A stretch of DNA of 64,000 bases, from assembly GCF_008831285.2 (NCBI RefSeq), contig NC_045144.1, positions 17,189,716 through 17,253,715 of the forward strand, given 5' to 3'. The notes beneath the pieces are model-generated. The model was not told where the DNA came from and searched no databases. It saw only the letters and a program-made list of their open reading frames with translations. Positions 50,782 to 62,114 of the stretch are shown one piece after another; position 1 is the first letter of the stretch; the number at the start of each line of letters is the position of its first letter. The stretch comes from Nymphaea colorata (Eukaryota > Streptophyta > Magnoliopsida > Nymphaeales > Nymphaeaceae). The position numbers and the translations under genes are program-made.

Positions 50782-53700
50782 ATAGGAAATCCAAGAAACA
50801 TATGAATAACAGCAACTTTAAGGTTGTTAAGCAAATAACAATACCTCTGAGAAGGAAAGCAGGTGACGGTAGGGCCAGATTCCAGTTGCCCCAAGTTTCA
50901 CCCTCTCCATGGTAGGAAAAATTATCTTAATAGATGGACTGTGTGACTCATGCTCAGCATTCCAGAGCCCCCACTGTAGAGTAAGAAAAAGAAGCTTATC
51001 ATACAGACTGGGAGAAAAACAAAAATGGCCTTTGAAATCTTGGCCAGAAATATGAAAATGCATATAAAATTGTACCTCTGGGTCAGATTCTTCAGAATCA
51101 AGGGACTGGGATGACCTTTTCCCAGCTGCTGTTGCAAATGCAGCTAAAAAATGTGGATTAAGTGACGAACCAATAGAAGATGCACCTGAACAAGAAGGCA
51201 AAAAAACAAGTAAGAATGGAAAGCTCGTTAGCTGCTTCAAGTAGCACAGCTGGTACATGATACCAAACTTGAAAGTGGGCTCAAAGTAATCTTATGATGG
51301 ACTGTGTAAGAAGCTCACATTTTTTACCATCACTTGGACTGCATAAACTTATCTAGCAAGAAAAATTTGGGCTTTTCTCCAGTTCATGATAATACTACCC
51401 AGTTGCTATCAATTACCAAGTTCCTAGATATTGTGATGGGTAGTTTACTGTTTTGCCAGATAGCTTGGTTGATTGAAGAAGTTATATTGGATACAGAATC
51501 AACGGCGATAAAACTTGCATGGAATTTGAATCAGTGACAAAAGTTTAAAAAAGAGAAAAAACTCGCTTACCATATACAAAGTCAACTTCTTGTGAATCAG
51601 GCCATTGGTACTTTGATAACACCTTATCATGAAACACAAGAGCAAGATATAACATATGACTAAATTAATTGAGAAAGATGAAAGTTTTCAATGTTTTATC
51701 ATGGTCAATAGTCAAAAAGTCTAACGTTTAACACAGAAAAATACAAATATGTTAATCATAAAAATATGCAGCAGCCTAAAATTTTAAGAACATGTAAAAA
51801 AACCAAGCTGAAGTTTAGGATAGGAGTTGAGGACCAGGATTTGAGAACCCATTACTGAGAAATAAACAAGGCACAAATGAAATGGAGCAAAAATAAAAAA
51901 TCAAGTCAAGGAATCATATGTGATGACATATTATGAAAATGAAAAAACAAGGAGTTATGTTAGGAATATGAAACCCTAGTCACAAAAACTGAAAAACCAC
52001 CTGACTTCTGAAACAGTGACAAAGGGATAGTAGAATATGAAAAATGAGAATCACTAACCATTTGATTAAGGTGATGAGGCGGCTTACAAGTTATTGTATG
52101 AAAAATGATTTGGTAAAGTCAAACTGCTAACTGTCATTCAACTTTGTAAATATCTACTTCTGAGGTGGCAACTTATTAGCCAATAGCCATAAATGTAAAT
52201 TGATTGAATAATTCACAAACAGTTCTTATGATCCTCATATTTCATGGTCCTCATATTTCATGGTCTTCCTGTTCTAATTTCTGTACCATATTTGAATATA
52301 CTATAAGTCTATAAATACTCAGAAAAAACATGTTAACTCTCATGTAAATAATTTTAGCTTGTCCATGTACTTACTCTATTTCAATAACCAGTTTCAGGCT
52401 TTCAGCTTCTTTTAACATTTCTTAAAGAAAAACTCCAAAAGGTTAACGGCACATAATTCCATAATTTATTACTAAGATTTTGGTGAGTTAATAACAGATC
52501 CAAACAAATGCCCTCAGAAAGTACCTCACATGCAGGAAATATACTAGACATATTTCATTAGTTAAAAATGAATTTCACTTGCCCAAAACTGTGCGAAAAA
52601 GAAAAGAAAATTGTCAAAAGGAGCACTAAAATATTAGTGATTATAAAAACTACACCTACTTTTTGATACAGTCAACAGAGCAAAAACGACCATTTGGACA
52701 TTAACCCTAGGTTAACGTGAACTCAAATGAGTTAATATGATAAAAGGACCACCATAACCTTAACGAAGACAAAGTGTAGATTCATAGCTTGTATTAGCTT
52801 TGTTAACTACATCCAAAATTGAAAATACTATTACAGGATTAATTATATCCAAATAACTTAGTTTTTCTATTAATATTTAAATTTTAAAATAACTATGCAA
52901 TCCTTTTCTAATTATAGAAAGTTCTTCGAGGAAGAGGTAATTGCATTAACAAAATAGGCATATTTTTCAAATTTTTACAGAGTAAAATGCTAAATTTCAA
53001 TTATCAAAATTATAAAAATAATCTTAAAAATCTGTTTAATTAACCATAGAAAAACTAAGACATGTTTTTAACAATATGAAAAGGTTATCTGTGTTTTTTA
53101 TTATTGCCAAATTGCCAATTACTTAGCGTGTGTGTTAAACTCTCACTAAAGAAAACGAGCAACTGCAGGAAAATTTACATCAGTTGTGCTTTCATCTGAA
53201 GTTCAAGTGACATGAAATGGACCAAATCGGTATTCAAGTTGAGGTTACTATTAGAACTCAATAATGTAAATGGGCTCTTAGGGTTGAACCACTTTTCTAA
53301 CAAACAAGATACAACTTGGCGTGAGATGTCCTCAGTATGTTCATGAGAAGGTAAAACAGATCCAAAAAAATCAGTAAATTATAAGTCAAAAAGACTACTA
53401 ATTACCTAGAACAGACACTTACATGCATAAGAATATTATAACTCAAAAAGACAACTAAATACCCAGAACAGATACTTACACGCATAAGAATACAAGACCA
53501 TTATGAAAGTTCCAGGACATAAAACTGTGCAAACAACCTGCTACTTTAACAAGCAGCTCTAGTATTGTGGGAATGGTCAGAAAAACCTTTCCCTTTGAGG
53601 GGATAGGCAAGCTGTAGACAGGCAAACTCTTACTGCTCTAGGAAAGTACTGAATTATTGACTTTCTCAAACATGAACGTCTTAAGTTCAAACTCTAGCCG

Positions 53701-56700
53701 GATGGCCAAGCTCTCCACATTCAGACAGACTTTTCATATTAGAATCGACCTCAGAATACCTGGATCTGATTAGCATGTAGAGCAGTAGAGGTGTCTTGGA
53801 AGACCAGGGACCAACAAAAATTGATGGCAATGTATCAGAGAACCAATGGCTTAGACAGTTTACCTCATGCAGGCGCCAGATGCCAAGATTCCTTTGGATG
53901 GATGCCAGGAGATAACAGATGGCAACAACATGCTCATGTTGAATCAAATTTGAAATTTTGAAAAAGTTAGGCCCCTAAATAACATGAGCATCACAGATAG
54001 TGCATTATTCAGGTGAGAACTCAAAACCCCATGACAGACCCAAAAAACAACCACAATGAACAAAAACTTGCATAAGCTTAGACAGATAGAGGCTGAATGA
54101 CATGCCTGTGAGACATACAAAATAAGTTTCACTCTGCTGTTGCATCCTGACAATGCAGCTGCAAGCACTTGTTGAGGAAAAATGTATGCAGAAAATGAGA
54201 AAAGTGAAGCATCACACAATGGTGCCACCCACTTTGCTACACTTCTTGGGAGAAAACCAAGTTGCAGATGATCTGTTTCAAAAGAATGTCACTGAATCCA
54301 ATTCTCTAACCATTCTGTGTGTGTGTGTGAGAGAGAGAGCGAGAGAGAGTGAGCGAGAGAGCACAACCTTTCTGCAGAATGACAGTGAGTTCAGACTTCT
54401 TGACGCCAGGCATAACTGGTATATCATATGTAATTTTGACAAGAGGGTGAACCATGATTTTGTTCTTCGAAGCTGTTAGCCAGCCTCTTATGTTAGACAA
54501 CTCATATCCAAATGATGGAATACCATTCCATATTCCAAACAAGAAGTACTGAGACTCTGAATTGCATAATTCCTCAACAAAGACCTCCCTACATATAATA
54601 ACCTTAGATGGATTAAGTACAGTATAGCATCTTGAGGATATTTTATGTTACAATTTTGATAGTTGGTAATGTCGATTTGTCAATGCATTATATCCTAAAA
54701 CCTAAAACTGTCGTTGACAGCTGCAAATATACTGTTAAAAGAACACGGTGGTGGACAGATGCAAGCATAAGGTTATCTGCAGCATCAAGCTGCACTTAGT
54801 ATTCATTCATACAAGGGAATAGGGGCATCAAATTAAAAGCCAAACTTTCCAGAATTCTAGACAGCCCTTGGGTGCTTGACAAAGTCAATGAAAAATTGTG
54901 TCGCATTAAAGTACAAGCTGTCAAAAATAGTGTGGCTCAATGGACAGCCAACTATGGATCAACAATGACTCACCAACTGGGATTCCTTACTCATTGTGAG
55001 TATCAGATGCAGAAATCAAGAACTGATGGCATGGAACGAAAGATAAAAAGGTGCAGCAAGACCATTAGTTAAAGAAGAAAACCTTACAAGAAGAGGCATC
55101 ATTCTCTGAGCATTCTGCTGGATGATTAATGATGACACTGACAGCATTACAATCTGCAGGTATCCAATGGTTCCTTTGCAAAATCACCTCCAACATGCCA
55201 TATGCATTTTCTCTGCATTTCTGGATGATACTAGCAAGGGCCTTGAGTTGCACACCTCCAGGATCAACCTTAGCTTGAAACCGATGGCTTAAGCCCACTA
55301 AAGATGCTAGCACAGAACCAACAAATTTTGAACTTCTGGTAGCAGTCTGATGTATAGGTTGAAGTTCCTTAAAGCAGAATATGTTACCAAAATAGTCTTT
55401 TAGAAAAAGGAAGGCAAACACATGAAATTTTTTAAAGCAGAAACAAAAAATCAATAGAATAGCAAGTCATAACAAATAGGCATTTCATCCCTGTTGCTTC
55501 CACGTGGCAGATTTTACAAAGTATGATTTGACAAGAAAAGCTACTAGGATCGTAAATTGTTATTTCCATAGAAATGAAACCAAACAGCATAAGTTAAAAC
55601 CAAAAGAAGCAAGTTTTACTGGACATCAGCAAGAAATGCGCACAAGTGCAACTTACAGTGAGAGAGTGAACATGCCCCAGGTTAGATGGAAACATAGACT
55701 CGTGTATCCCTGGTATGGATGCTACCAGATGACAAGAGGCCTTTGTAAAGTCATAGTGGCATAATTCCTTGATCCAATATGCTTGGTTTGGTATATCAAC
55801 AACAAGAGAGGCAATAAATCCGGCTAGCTGGGCCAGAAAATCTGACTTTAACTCTTCAGATATTTTTTCTCTTTCTATGTGTACATGGGTGAAAAGAGAA
55901 AAATATTCAGGAGATTTTCTGCGAGGAAAATCTTGCCACCATATGGTATTTGTCACAGTATTCCACTGCCAAATTGCCAACGGATAGATTGTTAGTTCAT
56001 AGGAAGAAATCAAGAAAAAATGATAAAAAAAGAAAAGTTTAACAATGCTGGAAGATGATTACAAATGATGGGAAAAAAATATTGGTTATAAAATAAAAAG
56101 GGAAGCAGTGACAACTTGACAAGCTCAACCCAACCCACAATTTAAAACATGCCATAAGAACATGAGAGTGGAAAGGTGAATGCAATCATTAGATCAAAAG
56201 GTAAGTTCCACTTTGTACTAAAAGCTAATGACATTTGATTAATATAATTGACATCCTGACTCATTCATGAGATAGTTGTTAAACAGAAATGGGAAGGTGC
56301 CATCTCAATGCATATAACCAGTGGGATGTATATAGAACTCTGTAGCAATTCTTAGTAGGCCACATGTTAAATCATCACATAATACTGATAAACTGATACA
56401 AACAGATAGACCTTTGAAAAATGAGGATCACAGTGAAAGAAACAGCAACTGAAGCCCCACTTAAGTAAAACAATATCAAACTGGGATCCTCAGGCAACAG
56501 TGTTCTGATCAGTAAAAAACTAAAGAAACAGCAGCAATATCAAATGATAATACAGCTGAATGCTGATAAAGTTACCAGACAAAAAACACACATATTTTTC
56601 TTTCATACGGAAGATAACATATACAATGAAATTATATTTCAAAAATCAAGAGTATGTCAGAAAAGAAGCAAAGTCCAAGACTGCCATCTTCAAAGATCCA

Positions 56701-59700
56701 CATAAACTGAACACCTGTTTTGGAACTAAATTTGCAGATGTGATGATAACACGAATGCTCTCCTCCCTTAGTAAAATAAGCAACTTCGGATGATGACATG
56801 CAACTCCTTTCTTCTTTTTGTCCTTTGCAATGGCAATTTCATCAGGAAATGGGGGATGCCTAAAAATGTGAAATGACCACCATTAGAAAAGTGTGCAGTC
56901 AGAAACAACCCAAAAGTGATTAGTCATCATTTGAACTACTAGTCTATATTGGATATGGTTTCTGATAACAAAGAGTAGTCACGGAAAAAGGAGGAACAAA
57001 AAATAATGCACTTACACAACCACCAAATTTGGATATTGAGAATAAGGTTGTGACCATCTCTGCTCATGAACTGGATTCCAGCATCTCTCCGTGTCATGGC
57101 ATGCGACCGTTACAGGTAAATTGTTTTGGATCTTACAAGCAGAAAGAAACCTGTAAAAGTTGATAATGAACTTTCAGTACTTACATGTATAAACGCAGGT
57201 TGTTCATTGACAAGGAATTGCATATATTTTCACTTGAAAATAAAGGGTAAAAATAAAACCATAAAGCAAGGAATTAGAGCAGATGAGAGAAGCAGACTAA
57301 AAGGCAAGCAACTGCAGGTACGTTGCTTCACTGAAAACTGCAAAAGCCTATCGCTTTGTACATGATTCAAATTTTTTGTCATCCACCACTATTTCATTTT
57401 ATAACTATTCTTAGAGAAAATAGATTTTTAATGATAAACTGATATATAGTGCCTGTGCCACCATCCAGCAAGGTCACATGAATGATGTTTTCAAGACATT
57501 GGTAACCTTTTCTTTCATATTATAAATTACACGCAAGGTCACATGAATGATACTGTTAAGATGTTCACGACCTTTTCTTTCATATTCGCAGGCAGGTATA
57601 CATCTATTTGAAGATATTACTTTTGCAGTGCCACGTCCTTCTCCTCTATTGGGTGACAAATTTAGAATTTACATCAACAAATGACATTGAGGATTACAAG
57701 CACTCTGATGCCTAAGATCTTAATATTCTTTCATTTTCACAGAAGGAAACCTTACGGAGATCTTCCTGGTGGACAAGAGATGGGTACTCAGGGACAAATG
57801 GGACAGGGTAGGGCAATTGTGCAGCACCCATGCCGGCATTTGATGGTTTCCCCCGTCATCACGAGGGAAAAAAATGAAGAGAGAGAGTGAGAGAAAAAAA
57901 AAAAAAAAACCTTTCGCATAAATAAGGCCAAAATGGTGTGTTACTGGCAAACCAATGGACGAAGAAAACATCATCATAGCTACAGCGTTCAGGGGAGACA
58001 AAGACTAAGAGTAGAATGAGATTACAAGATTTTGCATTAAAACTGGCAAGACTGAAAAAAAGATAGCTACATTTGGGACGAGATACAGGAAACATGTCAT
58101 ACCACGAGATATTACTTGTAAAAGTTGCAACAAATATGCGTGAAAGGCTCTCAACAGGGGAAAGTAGTTCTGGAAGAGAAACCGAGGCAGGCTTGTCTGT
58201 TGAACCAACGGTCATAAACTCAAGGCGGTTCAGGAATAGTGTCTCGCCATCTGATTCAGGAGTATGTATGTCTTTATTCCGTTTTAAGCCTTCAATGTTC
58301 TCGTTCATAAACTTGCATTGTCCATCAGCAAGGGAAGGCTCACAAGGAATGGATGAAACACAACCTACAGTGTTCTGTGCACTCACAGTCCTATGATTCA
58401 AGAAAATTTTGTGCTGAATAGCACTCTCCGTTCTTAACCTCAGTTTAAATGCATCCCCTCCGATATTCTTTGCTAAAAACAGATTCATTACATTATCTAC
58501 ATTACCACCGTAACTGGGGAGAGAACGTTCTTTGCACTGATTCGTTCCTGTGACAAGGATCCTTGTATTTTTTCCCATGCAATCACCTAGGATGGAAACT
58601 TCGCGTATTTCACATGAACTTTCGAAGCCTTTTACTCTCTTGGTAATAGAGTATCTCTCATTCAGTTCAATGTTCATGTTAGGAACTTCTGTACACCTAA
58701 CTAGCTCCCTTGAAGGAGAAGATCCAAAAGAACCTGTGTCTGTCACCAGATTTATTTTTCCGTGCTCAATAGACATTAAATCGCAGGGAATTAAATCAGT
58801 CACCTTCGGAATAACATCAGGACCCTTGAAGTGTTTATATGTACCACGATATGCTGTAGGTGGAAAACTGCCTTCATCGAAGGCTTCTGCTTTACCTAGC
58901 CTACGACCAACTGATGCAGAGGAATTCCCGAAATTATTATTAAAACACATAATGTTGTCCAAATCTTTCCTTGCCAATCTGCACTTTTTCAAAAGCAATA
59001 GCGCCCTTAGTATCAGCTCTCCATCAGAATACGTCCCGCAGAAATAACCACGTTTGAGTGAACGTTTTTCACATGTTTTAGATAAGATTAATAAGTTACT
59101 GGTGCCCATGAGCCCCGTAGCTATATCTCCACCAGCGTCACTGATCTTTGATTCAGCATGCAGGGCCAAGTTACTGGATCCTTGGTCTACTTCAAAAAGA
59201 CCGACTCTTCTTCTTCTATTTGTAGTCTGATTATAATGTCCAGAAACGTGCACGAATCTTCTGCATAGAGAATCAATACTATCCTGAGAAAATCCAACAC
59301 CCGATAACATCTTTTTGCGAGATATCACCTTTCCGGGAGATCGCGTCCTTGAAAAATATAATTTGGAGAGCCTCTCGTAGACGGACTGCAAACACTGCAG
59401 TCGCATGGAGCTCTCACCACACCTCTGACAACCTGGTCCGCAAATTGACTCCGCATTGCTTCTGGTTATAATTTTATCAGCGAAAATAATACAATGGACA
59501 ACGAAGCCAATGGGGCTGGAGCGGCCACCGCAGACAAAAGACACCACATCGCCGACGAATAACTGAAAAATGGCACGCCCCTTCAGCTTAGAACCGTTGA
59601 CGTAGACGCCGTTCAGTGAGCAGTTAGATCCTCTTCGCGCCGCGCTATCATCCCCTCTACCCAATCTTTGCTGCACCTTATCTATCTCCAATTCGGAAGA

Positions 59701-60018
59701 AGAATTAAGGGCTCCGTCGATTATGAAAACCTTTCGCTCGTAACTATCGAAACAAACCTGGCAATGTTGCCGGCTAACACGACGATCCCTGAAACAAAAA
59801 TCGCAACAACTTTTTCCCCTGCCGAAGGTGTAGACCCTATCCGCGCTCAAGCAAACAGATCTGTAGGAGCGTCCGGAGGAGGACGAGACCAACGGAGAAG
59901 CGGTGGCCCTCAAGTGCAAACATTGGGGCTCGCGATGATAGCGAGCTCTCCCTTTTTTCGAACAACAGGCAACAGGCGCTTCGCTTTGCTGCCTCTTGTG
60001 GGTTTCTCTCACGGACAT
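49807..60018 (-). CDS. TDP1: FHA-domain tyrosyl-DNA phosphodiesterase 1 (plant TDP1-beta type), 12 exons
   Basis: TDP1 hydrolyses 3'-phosphotyrosyl bonds left by stalled topoisomerase I; this paralogue adds an FHA phospho-threonine-binding domain, as in Arabidopsis At5g07400. Exons 5'->3': 58103-60018, 57016-57150, 56715-56859, 55657-55965, 55088-55367, 54106-54272, 53864-53974, 51571-51622, 51076-51185, 50845-50973, 50613-50702, 49807-50331. They join in frame to 1322 residues. FHA at about 55-165: GRGKS (66-70), SRQH (82-85) and the NG of SLNGVYVNGSKL. A poorly conserved linker follows (about 170-620). The phospholipase-D-like fold has HKD1 as HHPK with His707/Lys709 and Asn727 (TSANLV), and HKD2 as MHVK with His1146/Lys1148 and Asn1172 (SHNLSAAAWG), so every catalytic position is kept. 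The tail is acidic. Intron 6 is GC-AG. ATG at 60018 is the first in frame after an upstream TAA; three codons before it is only TTG. Confidence 0.95.
50719..50778. repeat. (AT)n microsatellite in TDP1 intron 10
   Basis: About 30 uninterrupted AT units. In transcript orientation it ends only 16 bases before the AG acceptor of exon 11, leaving a short TTCACTTTTGCAG-type pyrimidine tract between repeat and splice site. Confidence 0.95.
53377..53490. repeat. 57-bp tandem duplication in TDP1 intron 7
   Basis: Units 53377-53433 and 53434-53490 share TCAAAAAGAC, CCTAGAACAG/CCCAGAACAG and CATGCATAAGAAT/CACGCATAAGAAT with several substitutions. An older, diverged tandem duplication without coding role. 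Confidence 0.85.
57468..57597. repeat. 65-bp tandem duplication in TDP1 intron 1
   Basis: Units 57468-57532 and 57533-57597 both start GCAAGGTCACATGAATGAT and share ACCTTTTCTTTCATATT near their ends; the middles have diverged. Non-coding. Confidence 0.85.
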
Positions 60019-61040
60019 CAGTGCCAAAGAAGAATTTTACACTCGGAAGAAAAATCCAAGGAACGATCGAGGAATAGCAGAAAGAATCATGCGTGAATCA
60101 GATGTAGCGATCGACGGATCGATGATCGGATAACGAAGATCTCGACGACTCTAAAATTGGAAGAGATAATCAACTAAATGGGAATTTAAATCCAATGGGA
60201 GGGGCGCGGAACTGATGAGGACAACAAACCAAGTTAGGGCAGAAGTCGAAGCGCCGGAGGACTCAAAAACTGCCCTTCCCGCCACGCCCCACGCGGGAAT
60301 GGAAATTGCTCCTTTCCCCACCACTTGTCCCCTTTGTCCGTAAAAATGCCTCAAGCAAGCGATCTCGAATTTGGGGTTGATCTCCACTCACTGCGCTGGA
60401 CCTATCAACCAAACTAGGTCTTGGGTCGGAGCTGTGTATCACTAGAGTCATTTTATGAAAACGATGGGCGTACTCGAACGGAGAAGTTTGAATACTTTTC
60501 TAAAAGAAAAAAGAAATCCACTTAAATGTTGCGCTTTCATACTTAAAACGAATATGGTGAGAATGGTTTCTAAATGGAATAGGCAGTGCTGTTGAATACA
60601 TCAAAAATTTGAAAAATTTTATAAAAATAATATATATATATGTATATAAACATTAATTTTAGAATTATAAAATATTTTCAAAATAGTTAAAAATAAGGGA
60701 AGGCATCGCAGATACCTAGCCTGGAAAGGGTAGAACTAAGGTCTTGATTTCATCTAACAAGCCCAAAGCAATCAGGCCAAATCCGAACTAATAAGTATCT
60801 GGACTGTGTCCGACAAGGCCCTATAACACACACATATATATATATAGCTATAATATGCTGTCTGCATGTTGTCGTATAACTAAATAATTAAAATCCAATG
60901 ATTATAAATGCCATAAAACCGTCACTAAAGCATCACAAGTTATTGCTACATCATTAACCGCTGCTAGTGTTTCGTGGCTAAAGATTTTTAGTGACACGTT
61001 TTAAAAAAATTAACTATCCGGCAACATTTGGCAGCTACCT

Positions 61041-61041
<1 letters not shown>

Positions 61042-61071
<30 letters not shown>
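61042..61071. repeat. (TA)n microsatellite
   Basis: About 15 TA units in intergenic AT-rich sequence. Confidence 0.95.
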
Positions 61072-61075
<4 letters not shown>

Positions 61076-61977
61076 TATAAAAAAACTTTAGTTATAATGT
61101 ATAGCCCGGCTGGGTGGATACCGACAAAAGGCTCAGCTAGGCAACCTCTTTAATCCGGAGCGCGGCTGGATGTCCGCCCCTAATAAAAGAAAAGTGTGAC
61201 GCCCTTAGAATAGCTGCAAAAGTAAATCGGTTTGCCAGTATTTCAATTTGAATCAATTAACTCAAGCCGACTCTAACGTTGGCTTAAGACTACTTGATTC
61301 TAAGTATTCTAACATTGAACTAAGATAAACAAATAGTGTTCGTGCCTTTGTTGCAACATGTTTGCCTTGGGTCTGAATGCGTGCCTAACCACAGGGCTCC
61401 GGACGAGTGGGATTCATGGCCAAAGGAGGGCCTGTTAAAATAAAAACAGGAAGAATAGAAAAGCCCTCAAAGTTCGACGTCTCTCGGTTAGGCCTTTTGT
61501 CACCCCAAATCTCAAGTTATGAGTGGCTGGTCTAACGTTAAATTTCCTCTCGAATTCATGATCCTATTATATTATACATTTGAAAACCGCAGGCTTAAGA
61601 TCTCTGTGTTGCCAAATCCATGGATTTTTTGTTTTTAGGACAAAGGGGAGAAAGAAACACGCATGTCACTTCTAGAAAGATTCGTGTTGTAGTTCTTGCA
61701 TCTTTCAAATAAAGGACCCAAGGTTGGGTCTCAGATTCATGATTTTGAGAGGACTGCGCACAGATTCAAGCCGCAAGAGCACCCAATTTTAGAATTGATG
61801 CAAGAGAAAGGTATCAAGAAGAGAGCATCTCTTTGGACAAACGGCTCTCATAACAAATCCTTGTGCTCTTCAAGTAGTATTATGCTGGCAGAGGGGAAGT
61901 GGCAGTGTGCAGCACTGATCATTGGACTGGCTTAGGGGAGCACCTTGGTGAGTGATTAACGAAAGCAGAAAAGCAAG

Positions 61978-62114
61978 CGGAAGTGCTTTCTTTATAGACG
62001 ATAAAGAGGAAACTTTCTCGGGTTCATGCAGGCCAGTGCTCTTAAACCCTCAATCAACAGGGGAAACCACATATAAACGGAAGTGCTTTCTTTATAAACG
62101 ATAAAGAGGAAACC
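61978..62114. repeat. 37-bp direct repeat at 100-bp spacing
   Basis: CGGAAGTGCTTTCTTTATA followed by G or A and then ACGATAAAGAGGAAAC occurs at 61978-62014 and 62078-62114 with one difference. The intervening 63 bases are unrelated to the unit. Non-coding. Confidence 0.9.

Noticed and set aside
57859-58102. C-terminal extension of TDP1 exon 1 to 722 codons
   Set aside because: The text after NISW is low-complexity and unrelated to TDP1; the donor at 58102 and exon 2 (W-FLSACKIQNNLPVTVACH...) restore the family sequence.
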